Below are positions 46,751-55,937 of a stretch of 64,000 nucleotides of DNA, piece after piece. Within the stretch, counting starts at the first letter, position 1, and each line of letters begins with the position of its first letter. A program made the position numbers and the translations under genes. The notes beneath the pieces are model-generated. The model saw only the letters and a program-made list of their open reading frames with translations. It did not search any database and had not been told where the DNA came from. The stretch is from positions 124,001 to 188,000 of the forward strand of contig NZ_JAKOPM010000002.1 in NCBI RefSeq assembly GCF_022288805.1, in the 5' to 3' direction. The stretch is from Corynebacterium yonathiae. Its GTDB lineage: Bacteria; Actinomycetota; Actinomycetes; Mycobacteriales; Mycobacteriaceae.

Positions 46751-48382
46751 CTAATCATCGGTATAAAGCTCGTCTTCTTCGACTTCGTCTGGGTCCGGCA
46801 ACTCCAACAGCGCCCGGTGCAGCTCGTGGAACTCCTCGGACCAACCGGCGCGATCGGTGCGGGCGAGGCCGCCCATCTCCACATCGGTGCCGCCGGCCGC
46901 ATTCGGCCGCAGGCGAATATAGACGCGGCGGCGCTTAATGACCAGCGAACCCACCAAAGAAATGAGCATGACCAACGCGGAGGCCAGCACCCACTTCTGG
47001 AAGGGGTCATAAGAGACCTGGTAGTTAGCGAACTCGCTGGCGCCGTCGAAGGTGATCTTGGTGCCATCATCCAAGGTGACATCCTCGCCCTGGTTAAGGT
47101 TCACGCGGTCAATCTTTTGCAGCTGGCCGGACTGCACCAAGTTCGGATCCAAAGAGAAGAAGGACTGCGGGGTGCCGGTATCCAAGCCGGCATCGCCGCG
47201 GTAAATATCGATGGCCATGGCCGGATCCTGCAGGCCCGGGTAGGCCGACTGGAGCAGCTTGCCGTTTTCCCCGGCCCACTCGGCCGTGGGTGCGAAGAGG
47301 CCCTGGATAGCAATCTGGTTCTGACGGCGCTCATAAAGGTCCGGGTGCATGCCGGCCGGCGGGTCGAAGCGCATCGCGCCGGAGGACAAGAAGAAGGTCG
47401 TATCATTCGGCTGGAACTGAATGGTCTGGGTGCGCTTTTCACCATTGGGCCATTCCACGGTGACCGTCGGCGCGTAGCCATGGCCCTGCAAATAAACGCG
47501 GTTATGCGCTAAGCGCAGCGGATGGTTGACCTTGAGCTCATAATCCTTCCACTCGGAGTCATCCTTGTAGATCTCATCGCCCTCCGCGTAGGAGACGTTG
47601 GAGGTAAACATCTCGGCCTGGCCATTCGGCAGGTATTCGGCCGCGAAGTCATGGGCGATGAGGCAGAAAGGGTGGAGCCCGGTGCCGTCGAAAAGCGGGC
47701 CGGCACGGAAGGAGTCAAAATTAGACGTAGAGGTATTGCAGAACTCCGTGGACTGGTCCAGGGTCTGGCCGCCGCCCTGCGAGCCAGACTCAGTGACCAC
47801 GATGACCTGGCCTTCGTAGTTGACCAGTTTGCCGGCGGCAACCGTAACCAGGATGGCTACCAGCGCCACGTGGAAAATGAGGTTGGCTAGCTCGCGGCCG
47901 TAGCCGCGCTCCGCGGAGAAGGTATGCACGCCGGCACGGTCCTTCTCCGGGGAATACTCGGCCACGCGCCACCTCTTCAGACGCTTCTTAATTTCCGCGG
48001 ATAGTTCCTCCTCGCTCTTTTCCGAGTGCCCCTCGGCCGCCAGCGGCAGCTTGTGGAGGTACTTCGGGGCGCGCGTCGGCGGGGTCTTCCACGCCTTATA
48101 GTGATCCCAGGAGCGCGGCAGGATGCAGCCAACCAGGGAAATAGCGAGAAGGACGAAGATGGCTTGGAACCAGACGGAAGAAAAGACGTCGAAAAGCTGC
48201 AGCTTGTCATAAATCTTCGCCACGTTGCCATTGGACTCGATAAAGTCCTGCACGTTCTGCTCGTTGAGATCGCGCTGCGGCAGCAAAGAACCGGGAATCG
48301 CGGCCAGCGCCAGCAAGAAAAGCAGCGCTAGCGCGGTGCGCATACTGGTCAGCCAATGCCAGGCTTTGCGGAAATATTTCAC
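46751..48382 (-). CDS. resB: ResB-type cytochrome c biogenesis protein
   Basis: 543 residues, GTG start. Three N-terminal membrane helices (about 15-35, 72-92, 166-188), then a large extracytoplasmic domain containing the conserved EFCNTSTSNFDSFRAGP and NRVYLQGHGYAPT, and a last helix at about 468-488. The N-terminal RTALALLFLLALAAIPGSLL is the ResB/Ccs1 hallmark. Partner of CcsB in the heme ligation complex. It lies between ccdA and ccsB in a conserved actinobacterial order. Confidence 0.95.
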   Translation of the reverse strand: MKYFRKAWHWLTSMRTALALLFLLALAAIPGSLLPQRDLNEQNVQDFIESNGNVAKIYDKLQLFDVFSSVWFQAIFVLLAISLVGCILPRSWDHYKAWKTPPTRAPKYLHKLPLAAEGHSEKSEEELSAEIKKRLKRWRVAEYSPEKDRAGVHTFSAERGYGRELANLIFHVALVAILVTVAAGKLVNYEGQVIVVTESGSQGGGQTLDQSTEFCNTSTSNFDSFRAGPLFDGTGLHPFCLIAHDFAAEYLPNGQAEMFTSNVSYAEGDEIYKDDSEWKDYELKVNHPLRLAHNRVYLQGHGYAPTVTVEWPNGEKRTQTIQFQPNDTTFFLSSGAMRFDPPAGMHPDLYERRQNQIAIQGLFAPTAEWAGENGKLLQSAYPGLQDPAMAIDIYRGDAGLDTGTPQSFFSLDPNLVQSGQLQKIDRVNLNQGEDVTLDDGTKITFDGASEFANYQVSYDPFQKWVLASALVMLISLVGSLVIKRRRVYIRLRPNAAGGTDVEMGGLARTDRAGWSEEFHELHRALLELPDPDEVEEDELYTDD

Positions 48383-48389
48383 GTCTCTC

Positions 48390-49193
48390 CTAAATAAGGG
48401 TTGCGCCGTAGTTGCCGGTCCACTGGCGGATGAGGCTAATAAATTCGCCCCATAGGCCGGTTACCAGTGCCAGGCCGACGAGGATCATGGCCACGCCGCC
48501 GATTATTTGGATGGTATGCGAGTGTTTGCGGGCCCACGAAATCGTGCGCATCGCCCGCGCGGAGCCCAGCGCCACCAGAAGGAACGGCAAGCCCAGGCCC
48601 AGGCAATAAAAGATGATGAGCAGCACGCCACGCGCGGCCGTCATGCCCTCGGTGCCGGCCGATACGGAAATGATGGCGGCCAGCGTTGGGCCCAAGCACG
48701 GCGTCCAGCCCAGCGCGAATACCCCGCCGAGTAGCGGCGCTCCCAGCCAGGTGGTCCAGCGCTTCGGCGCCATGCGGGTATCTTTCTGCAGCGCTGGAAT
48801 CGCGCCCAAGAAAACCACGCCCATCAAGATGGTCACGCCGCCGCCTACCCGCATGAGCATTTCCTCATTAAGCCGGAGCGCGGAAATCGCGCCGAATACC
48901 GAGACCGTCGCCAGCAGGAATACCACGGTAAAACCGAGGATGAACAAGGTCGCGGCCAATGCCACGGCCCATTGCCTGCGCTTGCCGACGCCCACCCCCA
49001 GCTCCCCATCGAAGGTAACCTCGCCGCCCACCACGCCGGCCAGATAGGAAATATAACCAGGCACCAGCGGGATCACGCACGGGCTGGCGAAACTCACCAG
49101 CCCCGCTAGGGCTGCCGCGAGCAGGCCCAGAAGGAGAGGGCCGGAGGTCGCGGCTTCAGCAAAAGAGTTGCCGATGCTCGCTGCGTTGTCCAT
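48390..49193 (-). CDS. ccdA: CcdA thiol-disulfide transporter
   Basis: 267 residues, six or seven membrane helices. It carries reducing electrons across the membrane for apocytochrome c. The two redox cysteines lie in SFASPCVIPLVPGYISYL (about 39) and LGWTPCLGPTLAAI (about 165). Its start abuts the stop of the thioredoxin-like gene ccsX, its likely electron acceptor. Confidence 0.95.
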   Translation of the reverse strand: MDNAASIGNSFAEAATSGPLLLGLLAAALAGLVSFASPCVIPLVPGYISYLAGVVGGEVTFDGELGVGVGKRRQWAVALAATLFILGFTVVFLLATVSVFGAISALRLNEEMLMRVGGGVTILMGVVFLGAIPALQKDTRMAPKRWTTWLGAPLLGGVFALGWTPCLGPTLAAIISVSAGTEGMTAARGVLLIIFYCLGLGLPFLLVALGSARAMRTISWARKHSHTIQIIGGVAMILVGLALVTGLWGEFISLIRQWTGNYGATLI

Positions 49194-49805
49194 TTATTCC
49201 TTTTCTAGCTTGTCCACGACTTCCATCACATCTTTAGCGGTGATGGACCGCAAAAAGACCGTAGCCGGGCGGTGCTGTTTATCCAAGACGATAGTGGTGG
49301 GCACCACGGAAGTCGGCACGCCGCCTAGGGCCGCGGCGGTCTTAAACGGTGGATCATAGATGGAGGGATACTCCAGTCCGTTGTCTTCGAGGAAGTCATT
49401 GGACACCTGCGGGTTATAATCGCGCACATTAATCCCCAAGACGGTGCCGATCTGGCGTTTTTGCAGATCGGAGTGGACCTCTTGGAGGTCATCGGCCTCG
49501 GAGCGGCAGGGAGCGCACCACTGACCCCAGGAATTGAGCACGACGATTTCGCCGTCATAGTCCTCGAGGGAAATGGTCTTATCCGTATCGCGCACATCCT
49601 CGCCGGAGAACGTACGTAGCGGCTTGCGCTCGGATTCCTCGTAGTTGATGACTTTTTCGCCACCGGGGGTGATGAACTCGAAGTTGCCGCCGGTAGCAAC
49701 CGCATTTTGGGCGTTATCGGAATCCTGCGCGCAACCGGCAAGAGGCAGTGCGATGGCTGCCGCCGCCAGCACCGCGCCGGCTGCGCGTTTGCTTTGGAGT
49801 GCCAT
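49194..49805 (-). CDS. ccsX: ResA/CcsX-type thioredoxin-like lipoprotein
   Basis: 203 residues. Lipoprotein signal with lipobox PLAGC (Cys25), then a thioredoxin fold with active site WCAPC (Cys97 and Cys100) and the cis-Pro region VVPTTIVLD. It reduces the CXXCH disulfide of apocytochromes outside the membrane, fed by CcdA. Its ATG overlaps the stop of the phosphatase gene by one base. Confidence 0.94.
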   Translation of the reverse strand: MALQSKRAAGAVLAAAAIALPLAGCAQDSDNAQNAVATGGNFEFITPGGEKVINYEESERKPLRTFSGEDVRDTDKTISLEDYDGEIVVLNSWGQWCAPCRSEADDLQEVHSDLQKRQIGTVLGINVRDYNPQVSNDFLEDNGLEYPSIYDPPFKTAAALGGVPTSVVPTTIVLDKQHRPATVFLRSITAKDVMEVVDKLEKE

Positions 49806-50413
49806 TAAATCTCCTGCGCCGGCGAGGAGTAGAAAATATCCGTGACCTGGTTATCCTCGAATAACAGGGAAGTTACCGAGGCCAGGTCACATTCGCGATT
49901 CCACGGCGCGTGAGGCAGGCGCTGGCCCAGCACGATGCGCTGCACCATCACGATGGGCAGCTGGTGGCTGACCAAAATCGCCTCGTGGCCGGCCGCGGCG
50001 GTGCGGGCGCGCTCAATGGAGCCCAGCATACGCTCGGCAATCTGCTCATAGGGCTCGCCCCACGATGGCTCTAGCGGGTTGACCAGCAGCGGCCAACGAC
50101 GCGGGTTCCACAGCGCGGAGCGCAGGCCCTTAGTGCGCAGGCCTTCAAAACGGTTGCCGGACTCAATGAGCGTCTTATCGACGTCCACGTCCAGCCCCGT
50201 TGCCTCCGCAATCGGCCGCGCGGTCTCCTGGGCGCGCTGCAGTGGCGAGGCCGCCAGGTAGGTCACATCGTGGTCGCGGAAAGTCTCCGCGGTCCGCGCC
50301 GCCATGGAATGCCCGCGGGAGGATAGGTGGTAGCCCGGGATGCGCCCGTAGAGAATCTTCTCCGGGTTGTGAACCTCGCCGTGGCGCACGAGGTGAACGA
50401 TGGTGCGTGTCAT
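49805..50413 (-). CDS. histidine phosphatase family protein
   Basis: 202 residues. VHLVRHGEVHNP contains the catalytic RHG, LQRAQETARPIAEA the phosphate-binding Arg, and ILVSHQLPIVMVQR the second His. The phosphoglycerate-mutase-like fold covers many phosphomonoesterases and the substrate is not visible. It lies 8 bp after hemL and overlaps ccsX, so heme and cytochrome maturation genes form a continuous unit through it. Confidence 0.88.
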   Translation of the reverse strand: MTRTIVHLVRHGEVHNPEKILYGRIPGYHLSSRGHSMAARTAETFRDHDVTYLAASPLQRAQETARPIAEATGLDVDVDKTLIESGNRFEGLRTKGLRSALWNPRRWPLLVNPLEPSWGEPYEQIAERMLGSIERARTAAAGHEAILVSHQLPIVMVQRIVLGQRLPHAPWNRECDLASVTSLLFEDNQVTDIFYSSPAQEI

Positions 50414-50421
50414 GTTTCTCC

Positions 50422-51723
50422 TTAGTTTGCGGGACGCGCGGCGGCCGCGGCTTGGGCGGCGGGCTTGAGGGCGGCTTCGATGAGCTCGAAGTCGGCGTCG
50501 TTAAGAGCATCCGAGACAAACCAGGTCTCGAACGGGCTCGGCGCGACGTAGATGCCGTTATCCAGTAGGGCGTGGAAGAACGGGGTGAAGCGGAAGGTCT
50601 CGGCCGCCTGCATATCGGCGAAGTTGCGGCCCTCGCCCTCGGCAAAGCGGATGGAAAACATCGAGGATGCGCGCTGGATGTGGTGCGCTACGCCCTCGGC
50701 CGACAGCGCCTCAAAAATCATGCCGGTCAGACGGTCCGCATTGGCCTGCAGACGCTCATAGAGCGATTCATCGGCCAGCTCCAAAGACTTCAGGCCCGAC
50801 GCCATCGCCACCGGGTTACCGGACAGCGTGCCCGCCTGGTAGACCGGTCCTTCCGGCGCGAGGTAGTCCATGACCTCGGCGCGGCCACCGAAGGCGGCGG
50901 CCGGCAGCCCGCCGGAGACGACCTTGCCAAAGGTCACCAGGTCCGCTGCCACGCCGTCGACGCCGTACCAACCCTTATAAGAGGTGCGGAAGCCAGTCAT
51001 GACCTCGTCGAGGATGAGGAGGGCGCCGTCTTTATGGGCGACGTCGGCAAGCGCGGCATTGAAGCCCTCATCTGGTGCCACGGTGCCCATGTTTCCGGCC
51101 GAGGCTTCCGCGATAATGCAGGCAATCTCTCCCGGGTGCTGCGCGAAGGCCTCACGCACGGCCTCGATATCGTTATAAGGAACGACGATGGTATCGGCCG
51201 CCGTCGCGCCCGTCACGCCCGGGGAATCCGGCAGCGCAAAGGTCGCCACACCGGAACCGGCCGAAGCCAGCAGCGCATCTACGTGGCCGTGGTAGCAGCC
51301 CTCGAATTTCAATACCTTGGCGCGGCCGGTATAGCCGCGGGCCAGGCGGACCGCAGACATAGTGGCCTCGGTGCCGGAGTTGACCATGCGCACCTTATCG
51401 GCCGCGGTGCGCGAAACGATGGCCTCCGCAAGCAGGGCCTCGCCTTCCGTGGGCGAGCCGAAGCTCAAACCGCCTGCAGCGGCCTGCTGCACGGCCTCCA
51501 CAATCTCCGGGTGCGCGTTGCCGTGAATCATCGGACCATAGGAACTGACCAAGTCGACGTACTCATTGCCGTCGGCATCCCACAGGCGCGAGCCCGCACC
51601 CCGCTCAATCACGCGGGCCTGGCCGCCCACGGAGCCAAATGCGCGCACCGGCGAGTTCACCCCGCCCGGAATCACCTTGGAGGAACGCTCAAACCACTGT
51701 TGTGACTGGGAAGTATTAGGCAT
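50422..51723 (-). CDS. hemL: glutamate-1-semialdehyde 2,1-aminomutase
   Basis: 433 residues from ATG 51723 ([15 protein letters not shown]). TAGAAT lies 7 bases upstream, choosing it over ATG 51732. PLP enzyme forming 5-aminolevulinate: [15 protein letters not shown], the PLP-binding [23 protein letters not shown], and Lys265 in [11 protein letters not shown]. Head of the minus-strand unit hemL, phosphatase, ccsX, ccdA, resB, ccsB. Together with hemA at the other end of the region it supplies the C5 pathway. Confidence 0.97.
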   Translation of the reverse strand: MPNTSQSQQWFERSSKVIPGGVNSPVRAFGSVGGQARVIERGAGSRLWDADGNEYVDLVSSYGPMIHGNAHPEIVEAVQQAAAGGLSFGSPTEGEALLAEAIVSRTAADKVRMVNSGTEATMSAVRLARGYTGRAKVLKFEGCYHGHVDALLASAGSGVATFALPDSPGVTGATAADTIVVPYNDIEAVREAFAQHPGEIACIIAEASAGNMGTVAPDEGFNAALADVAHKDGALLILDEVMTGFRTSYKGWYGVDGVAADLVTFGKVVSGGLPAAAFGGRAEVMDYLAPEGPVYQAGTLSGNPVAMASGLKSLELADESLYERLQANADRLTGMIFEALSAEGVAHHIQRASSMFSIRFAEGEGRNFADMQAAETFRFTPFFHALLDNGIYVAPSPFETWFVSDALNDADFELIEAALKPAAQAAAAARPAN

Positions 51724-51830
51724 GTCTGACATTCTAGCGACTCGCGCGCTATACAAAAGTTGGAGTGCGCGATTCACAGTCAGCCGCTAAACTTCGGGGC
51801 GTTGCACTTTTCAATTCGGGGGGATTTTCA

Positions 51831-52319
51831 ATGCAGCGCACTGTCATTTTCGCCATCCTGGCCGCTTTATGCCTCGCCGGCTGCGCCCAGCCCGCGCCCG
51901 ACCGGCCGCTGCCGGCCTCGGTAGGCGCCGCCCCGCTTGCCGACGTCCCCTCCTGACAGCCCCCTCCCCACCCTCTCAACCCTCGCGACCTGCCGCAGAA
52001 AGACGCAGCCCCTCCTTCGCCGCCGGCCGCGGAACCTTCGCCGTCGAACGCGACGTCCGCGCCTGCGCCTAAGGCCGCGCCGCCCTCGCGCCCACAACCG
52101 GGCCCGCCGCCCGCTCCTGCACCTAGGCCCGCGCCGGCGCCTGCACCACAACCGGCGGCGCCACGCCCTCCTGCGCGGGACAAAACCGGCCTGCCGAACC
52201 TCAACATTCCGCCGCATGAGGTCCGCGGGCGCATCGAGGACGCCGCACCGGCCGTTCCAGCTATGCCCGCCCCGCCGGCGCTACCGCTGCCGCCTGCGCC
52301 GCGGATTCCGGGACTCTAG
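51831..52319 (+). pseudogene. proline-rich lipoprotein interrupted by an in-frame TGA
   Basis: The ATG at 51831 follows GGGGGGATTTTCA. MQRTVIFAILAALCLAGC is a lipoprotein signal with lipobox LAGC. After 41 codons a TGA (51954-51956) stops the frame, yet the same frame continues without another stop for 120 codons to TAG at 52317. The continuation reads PRDLPQKDAAPPSPPAAEPS, then a Pro/Ala-rich stretch, RDKTGLPNLNIPPHEVRGRI and a Pro-rich end. Its coherent composition shows that it was coding. A recent nonsense mutation is the simplest explanation; readthrough or a sequencing error is possible. Divergent from hemL. Confidence 0.7.
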
Positions 52320-52380
52320 CTCACCGGATATTGCGCATACCGCGGCGAGCCTGCCCCCAAAGATGGCACACTGGGAAAGC

Positions 52381-53229
52381 ATGAGGATTGCATTTCTTGG
52401 AACTGGCCGCATGGGAACCGAACTAGCCCGCCGTCTGCTCAATGAGCAGGACGGCATCGAGATGACCGTCTGGAACCGCACCGCCGAGCGCGCCCGGCCG
52501 CTCGTGGAAGAAGGTGCCGAACTCGCCCCCACCCCGACCGACGCCGTAGCGGATGCTGAAGTCGTCATCACCTCGCTTTTTGGCCCCGACGATGTCCGCG
52601 AAGTCGTCATCGAGCCGCAGCTCATTCCCGCGGGCGTGACCTGGATCGATACCACCACCGTCTCACCCAACGATGCCCGCGAATTCGCCGCCGTCGTGGA
52701 AACCTATGTCCACGCTCCGGTCGTCGGCACGCTTGGCCCGGCCCGTGAGGGAAAGCTCGGCGTCTATGTGGGCACGCCCGACGATAACCGCCGCGAGCAA
52801 GCCATGTCCCTCGCCGAGTCCTGGGCGGGAGAAGAAAAGCTCATTGGGGTGGAGGCGGCGGCCACGGCGGCCATCGGAAAGCTGCTTGCTAATTTGGCAC
52901 TCGCCGTCACCGCCGAAGGCCTGCTCGAAGCCCTGCAGCTCGGCGAATCCGAGGGCTTGGACTCCGAGGTGGTGCTGCAGATGCTTGATATCACCGGCTT
53001 GTCCTTCATCGCGAATATGAAGGCGCCGTTTATCACCGGCGAGCGCAATACCGACCCTGGCGATTTCACCGTCGACGCCCTAGCCAAGGACGCCAAACTC
53101 ATGGAGATGACCTCCACCAAGCCACTTCCCGCCCTTACCGCTGCCATCGGCCGCTTCGAGGAAATGCAGGCCATGGGACACGGCGATCAGGACTTCTCCT
53201 CCATCTTCGTCTTCCGCAATAAGGGCTAG
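52381..53229 (+). CDS. beta-hydroxyacid dehydrogenase family oxidoreductase
   Basis: 282 residues. Rossmann motif MRIAFLGTGRMGTELARRL at the N terminus, substrate motif DTTTVSPNDAREF (about 98), APVVGTLGPAREGKLGVYVG (about 118), catalytic Lys in AAIGKLLANLAL (about 165), and an all-helical C-terminal domain. It fits the 3-hydroxyisobutyrate/6-phosphogluconate dehydrogenase superfamily; the actual substrate is unknown. It lies in the plus-strand islet between hemL and hemY. Confidence 0.85.
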   Translation: MRIAFLGTGRMGTELARRLLNEQDGIEMTVWNRTAERARPLVEEGAELAPTPTDAVADAEVVITSLFGPDDVREVVIEPQLIPAGVTWIDTTTVSPNDAREFAAVVETYVHAPVVGTLGPAREGKLGVYVGTPDDNRREQAMSLAESWAGEEKLIGVEAAATAAIGKLLANLALAVTAEGLLEALQLGESEGLDSEVVLQMLDITGLSFIANMKAPFITGERNTDPGDFTVDALAKDAKLMEMTSTKPLPALTAAIGRFEEMQAMGHGDQDFSSIFVFRNKG

Positions 53230-53292
53230 TTATCCACAGCCCCGCCGGACTGGCGGGCCGAAATTCGCCCTTTCGGTCCTAGTTATCCACAG
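53226..53292 (+). promoter_or_regulatory. two perfect DnaA boxes in 14-bp direct repeats before the HNH gene
   Basis: CTAGTTATCCACAG occurs at 53226-53239 and 53279-53292; each contains TTATCCACA, the DnaA-box consensus. Between them lie two small hairpins, CCCGCC/GGCGGG and CCGAA/TTCGG. The first copy overlaps the stop of the dehydrogenase gene. Confidence 0.7.
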
Positions 53293-53345
53293 ATTCGCGC
53301 GCTCACCCTCGCACGGATTGCGCGCGGTGGCTTAGGCTGCGGGGC

Positions 53346-54374
53346 ATGACAGCTCTTCAGACCTATCTCGCGGCCTTGGCGCCCGGCATCGATATCGTTG
53401 CCGGGTGCGCTGGCATGTCTGAAGACCAGCTGTGCGCCGCCGGTGCGCCCAATAAAACGGCCCGCACCTTGCTCACGCTTGCCGACGCCCTCTTTGCCCC
53501 CACCTCCTTTACCCGCCTCCAACGCCAGGCGGTTGACGCTGCGCGCGACCGCGCCCACCCGCTGCCCACGCTGGAGGTAATCGAGCGCTACGCCGCCCGT
53601 GCCAAGACCAAGCGCGACGCCTGGCGCCTGCGCGTGGAGCTGTGCCGCACCGCCGCCGATACCGACGAAATGGAAAAGCTAGCGCGTAAAAAGCTGCGCG
53701 AACTCAATCCCCCGACCCCGCCACGCCCCGGCGTGCGCATCCGCCGCCGCAAGGACGCGCCATGGACCCTCGCGATTACCGGGCCTTCCTCGCTCATCGC
53801 GGATCTGGAGTCCAGTCTTGATGAAGACTCGCCGCTGGATTCGGTAGCGGAACTCTTCTCCTCCACCGCTGCTTCCGCCGCCGACCGCCCGACCATTACG
53901 ACCAACGCGATCATCACGCTCGACGAACTCGACCGCATCATCGACGGCGACGGCGAAGAAATCAGCATCCAGCTCACCAATGGTGCCCGGATTTCTGGCG
54001 CGGATCTCGTTTCGCGCACGCTCGCCGAGCGCGGCCTTATCACCCTCGTCCACCCCTTTGAGGGCGCGGTCAACCTCTACCGCACGGAGCGCATGGCCAG
54101 CGAAAAGCAGCGCCTCATGGCCGCAGCCGAAAACCCAGTATGTCCCTGGACCGACTGCAACTACCCAGCGGATAAATGCCAAATACACCACTTGCAGGCA
54201 TGGCAGCACGGCGGCGATACCAATATCTCGAATCTCGCCACCTGCTGCCCGTATCACAACGGCGTCAACGATGATGACCCGAATGCCCCGCCTATCCGCG
54301 GGCGCCTCGTTCGACGCCGAGGCCGCGTGGTGTGGCAGCCGCCGTGGGCCGACACTGCACCCACCGACACCTAG
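53346..54374 (+). CDS. HNH endonuclease (13E12-type)
   Basis: 342 residues. TAGGCT 7 bases before the ATG suggests a leaderless transcript. A helical N-terminal two thirds is followed by the HNH domain: CPWTDCNYPADKCQIHHLQA, then WQHGGDTNISNLATCCPYHN, with Cys pairs and His for zinc and the catalytic His. The family is repeated in actinobacterial genomes (13E12-like) and has no agreed function. It sits between heme genes with its own upstream repeats, suggesting insertion as a mobile or selfish unit, but no ends are visible. Confidence 0.85.
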   Translation: MTALQTYLAALAPGIDIVAGCAGMSEDQLCAAGAPNKTARTLLTLADALFAPTSFTRLQRQAVDAARDRAHPLPTLEVIERYAARAKTKRDAWRLRVELCRTAADTDEMEKLARKKLRELNPPTPPRPGVRIRRRKDAPWTLAITGPSSLIADLESSLDEDSPLDSVAELFSSTAASAADRPTITTNAIITLDELDRIIDGDGEEISIQLTNGARISGADLVSRTLAERGLITLVHPFEGAVNLYRTERMASEKQRLMAAAENPVCPWTDCNYPADKCQIHHLQAWQHGGDTNISNLATCCPYHNGVNDDDPNAPPIRGRLVRRRGRVVWQPPWADTAPTDT

Positions 54375-54447
54375 TCCGGGCGCCCCCGCCCGGCCGGCCC
54401 CGGCGGATCCACCGCACTAGTTTTGTTGCCCACCAGACTTGCCACTA

Positions 54448-54474
54448 GGCAGCAGGATGCCCTGCTGCCGTTTT
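54448..54474 (+). terminator. terminator between the HNH gene and hemY
   Basis: GGCAGCAGG (54448-54456) pairs with CCTGCTGCC (54461-54469), followed by GTTTT. It lies in the 183-bp gap between the convergent genes, which otherwise holds nothing I recognise. Confidence 0.75.
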
Positions 54475-54557
54475 GGTGTGCCCGGACCTCACCACAGTGC
54501 GGATTGGACCGCGCACAGATATGCCCCCGCGCTAGCGTGGCGGCGCTAGCAGGACCG

Positions 54558-55937
54558 CTAACGAACGATGCGGGCGGCAGCGGCGCGAGCGTCCGCGATG
54601 ACGTTGGGGACGCCAACCCCGCCCGCCCAAGCGCCGGTGGCATCGATGCCTGGCGTCGCCGCGAGGGCGCCGCGCGCGCCGGCCACGGTTTCAAGGTGCG
54701 CGGCGTCGTAGCGCGGCAGGCCGCCGAACCAGCGCTGCGTGAAGATCTCCGCGACGCCGGCGGCGCGGCCGTCGAAGCCGGTGAGGTGCTGTAGGTCGTC
54801 GAGAGCATAGTCGACGAGGTCGTCTTCCTCAGCGCGCACAATGGCGTCGTCGCCGAAGCGGCCGAAGGAGGCACGAACCAAGGCCCCGCCACGCTCAGCC
54901 AAATGCGGCCATTTGCGCGAAGAGAGTGTGAAGGCCTTGGCATGCACGTCGTCTTGGTCGGTGGCTACAAGGATGCCGGAGTTCTGCGGAAGCGCGTTAC
55001 CGGCCGGGTCCGTGTCAGACTCAAACTTCAGGCCCACGACTGCCGACGCCGCCAATTTCACGCCCTTCAGCCGGTCCGCCGCCTGCGGGGACACCTTGGG
55101 CAACAGGCGAGCCGCGGTCGGGGCCGGGGTGGCCACGAGCACGCGGTCGAAGGGAGCGGTATCGCCGGGTGCGCCGGCCAAGCGAAATTGCTCGCCCTCA
55201 CGAGAAATGCCGGAAATAAAGGTATCGAGGTAGATCTTGGCGCGAGATTGCTCGGCCAGCGCCTCATATAGTTCTGCGTAGCCGCCGCGGAAGGTCTGGA
55301 AGACGGGGCCGTCGCTGCGGGGCGCGGCCGCACGGGCCTCCTCCAGTGCGCGGACCGCGGCCGAGAGGGTGACTGGTCCGCGCTCGGATAGCGCGTCAAG
55401 GGTTCCGGCCACCGCGGGGATGGTCGCGCGCAGTCCCAGATCATCGGCCGAGCAGGAGTACACGCCACCGAGGAGGGCGGAGATGACGTGGTCGACGAGG
55501 TCGTCGCCAAACTGCTGGCGCGCCAGGCGGCCCACGGACACGTCACTGCCCGCCGTCCACTCAAAGGGCTCCTCGTTGTCGATGCGGCGCGCGGTCTCGG
55601 CCGAGACCAGGTGCGCGACCGGCTCCGAGTGCGAAGGAATACCCATCATTCCGCTGCGCGGCAGGGGCTTTAGTTCGCCGGAATACACCAGCGAGTGCAG
55701 GCCGGAGGGCTCAACCAGGCTATCGCCGAGGCCGAGGGATTCAATGAACTCCACGGCATCGCGCCGGCGGGCGAGGAAGGCCTCGGCGCCCATGTCGGTC
55801 GGGCCGTCGTTAAACGGCACGGAGTACAGCTTGCCGCCGATGCGGCCGGCGGCCTCGAAAACCTCGACGTCGTGATCGCGCAACTCGTAGGCGGCCGTCA
55901 AGCCCGCCAGGCCGGCACCGATAATCGCAATACGCAT
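54558..55937 (-). CDS. hemY: coproporphyrinogen III / protoporphyrinogen oxidase
   Basis: 459 residues. FAD motif MRIAIIGAGLAGLTAAYELR at the N terminus, GGKLYSVPFNDGPTDMGAEA near 35, and the C-terminal second FAD contact GAWAGGVGVPNVIADARAA. Oxygen-dependent HemY family. In Actinobacteria this enzyme works in the coproporphyrin-dependent route, oxidising coproporphyrinogen III; that is family knowledge. It abuts hemE; both face left with hemB, hemD, hemC and hemA upstream. Confidence 0.94.
   Translation of the reverse strand: MRIAIIGAGLAGLTAAYELRDHDVEVFEAAGRIGGKLYSVPFNDGPTDMGAEAFLARRRDAVEFIESLGLGDSLVEPSGLHSLVYSGELKPLPRSGMMGIPSHSEPVAHLVSAETARRIDNEEPFEWTAGSDVSVGRLARQQFGDDLVDHVISALLGGVYSCSADDLGLRATIPAVAGTLDALSERGPVTLSAAVRALEEARAAAPRSDGPVFQTFRGGYAELYEALAEQSRAKIYLDTFISGISREGEQFRLAGAPGDTAPFDRVLVATPAPTAARLLPKVSPQAADRLKGVKLAASAVVGLKFESDTDPAGNALPQNSGILVATDQDDVHAKAFTLSSRKWPHLAERGGALVRASFGRFGDDAIVRAEEDDLVDYALDDLQHLTGFDGRAAGVAEIFTQRWFGGLPRYDAAHLETVAGARGALAATPGIDATGAWAGGVGVPNVIADARAAAARIVR

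Noticed and set aside
51954..51956. TGA as a selenocysteine codon
   Set aside because: No SECIS-like stem stands out downstream, the protein is a Pro-rich lipoprotein without a redox motif, and no selenium genes are in view; a nonsense mutation is simpler.
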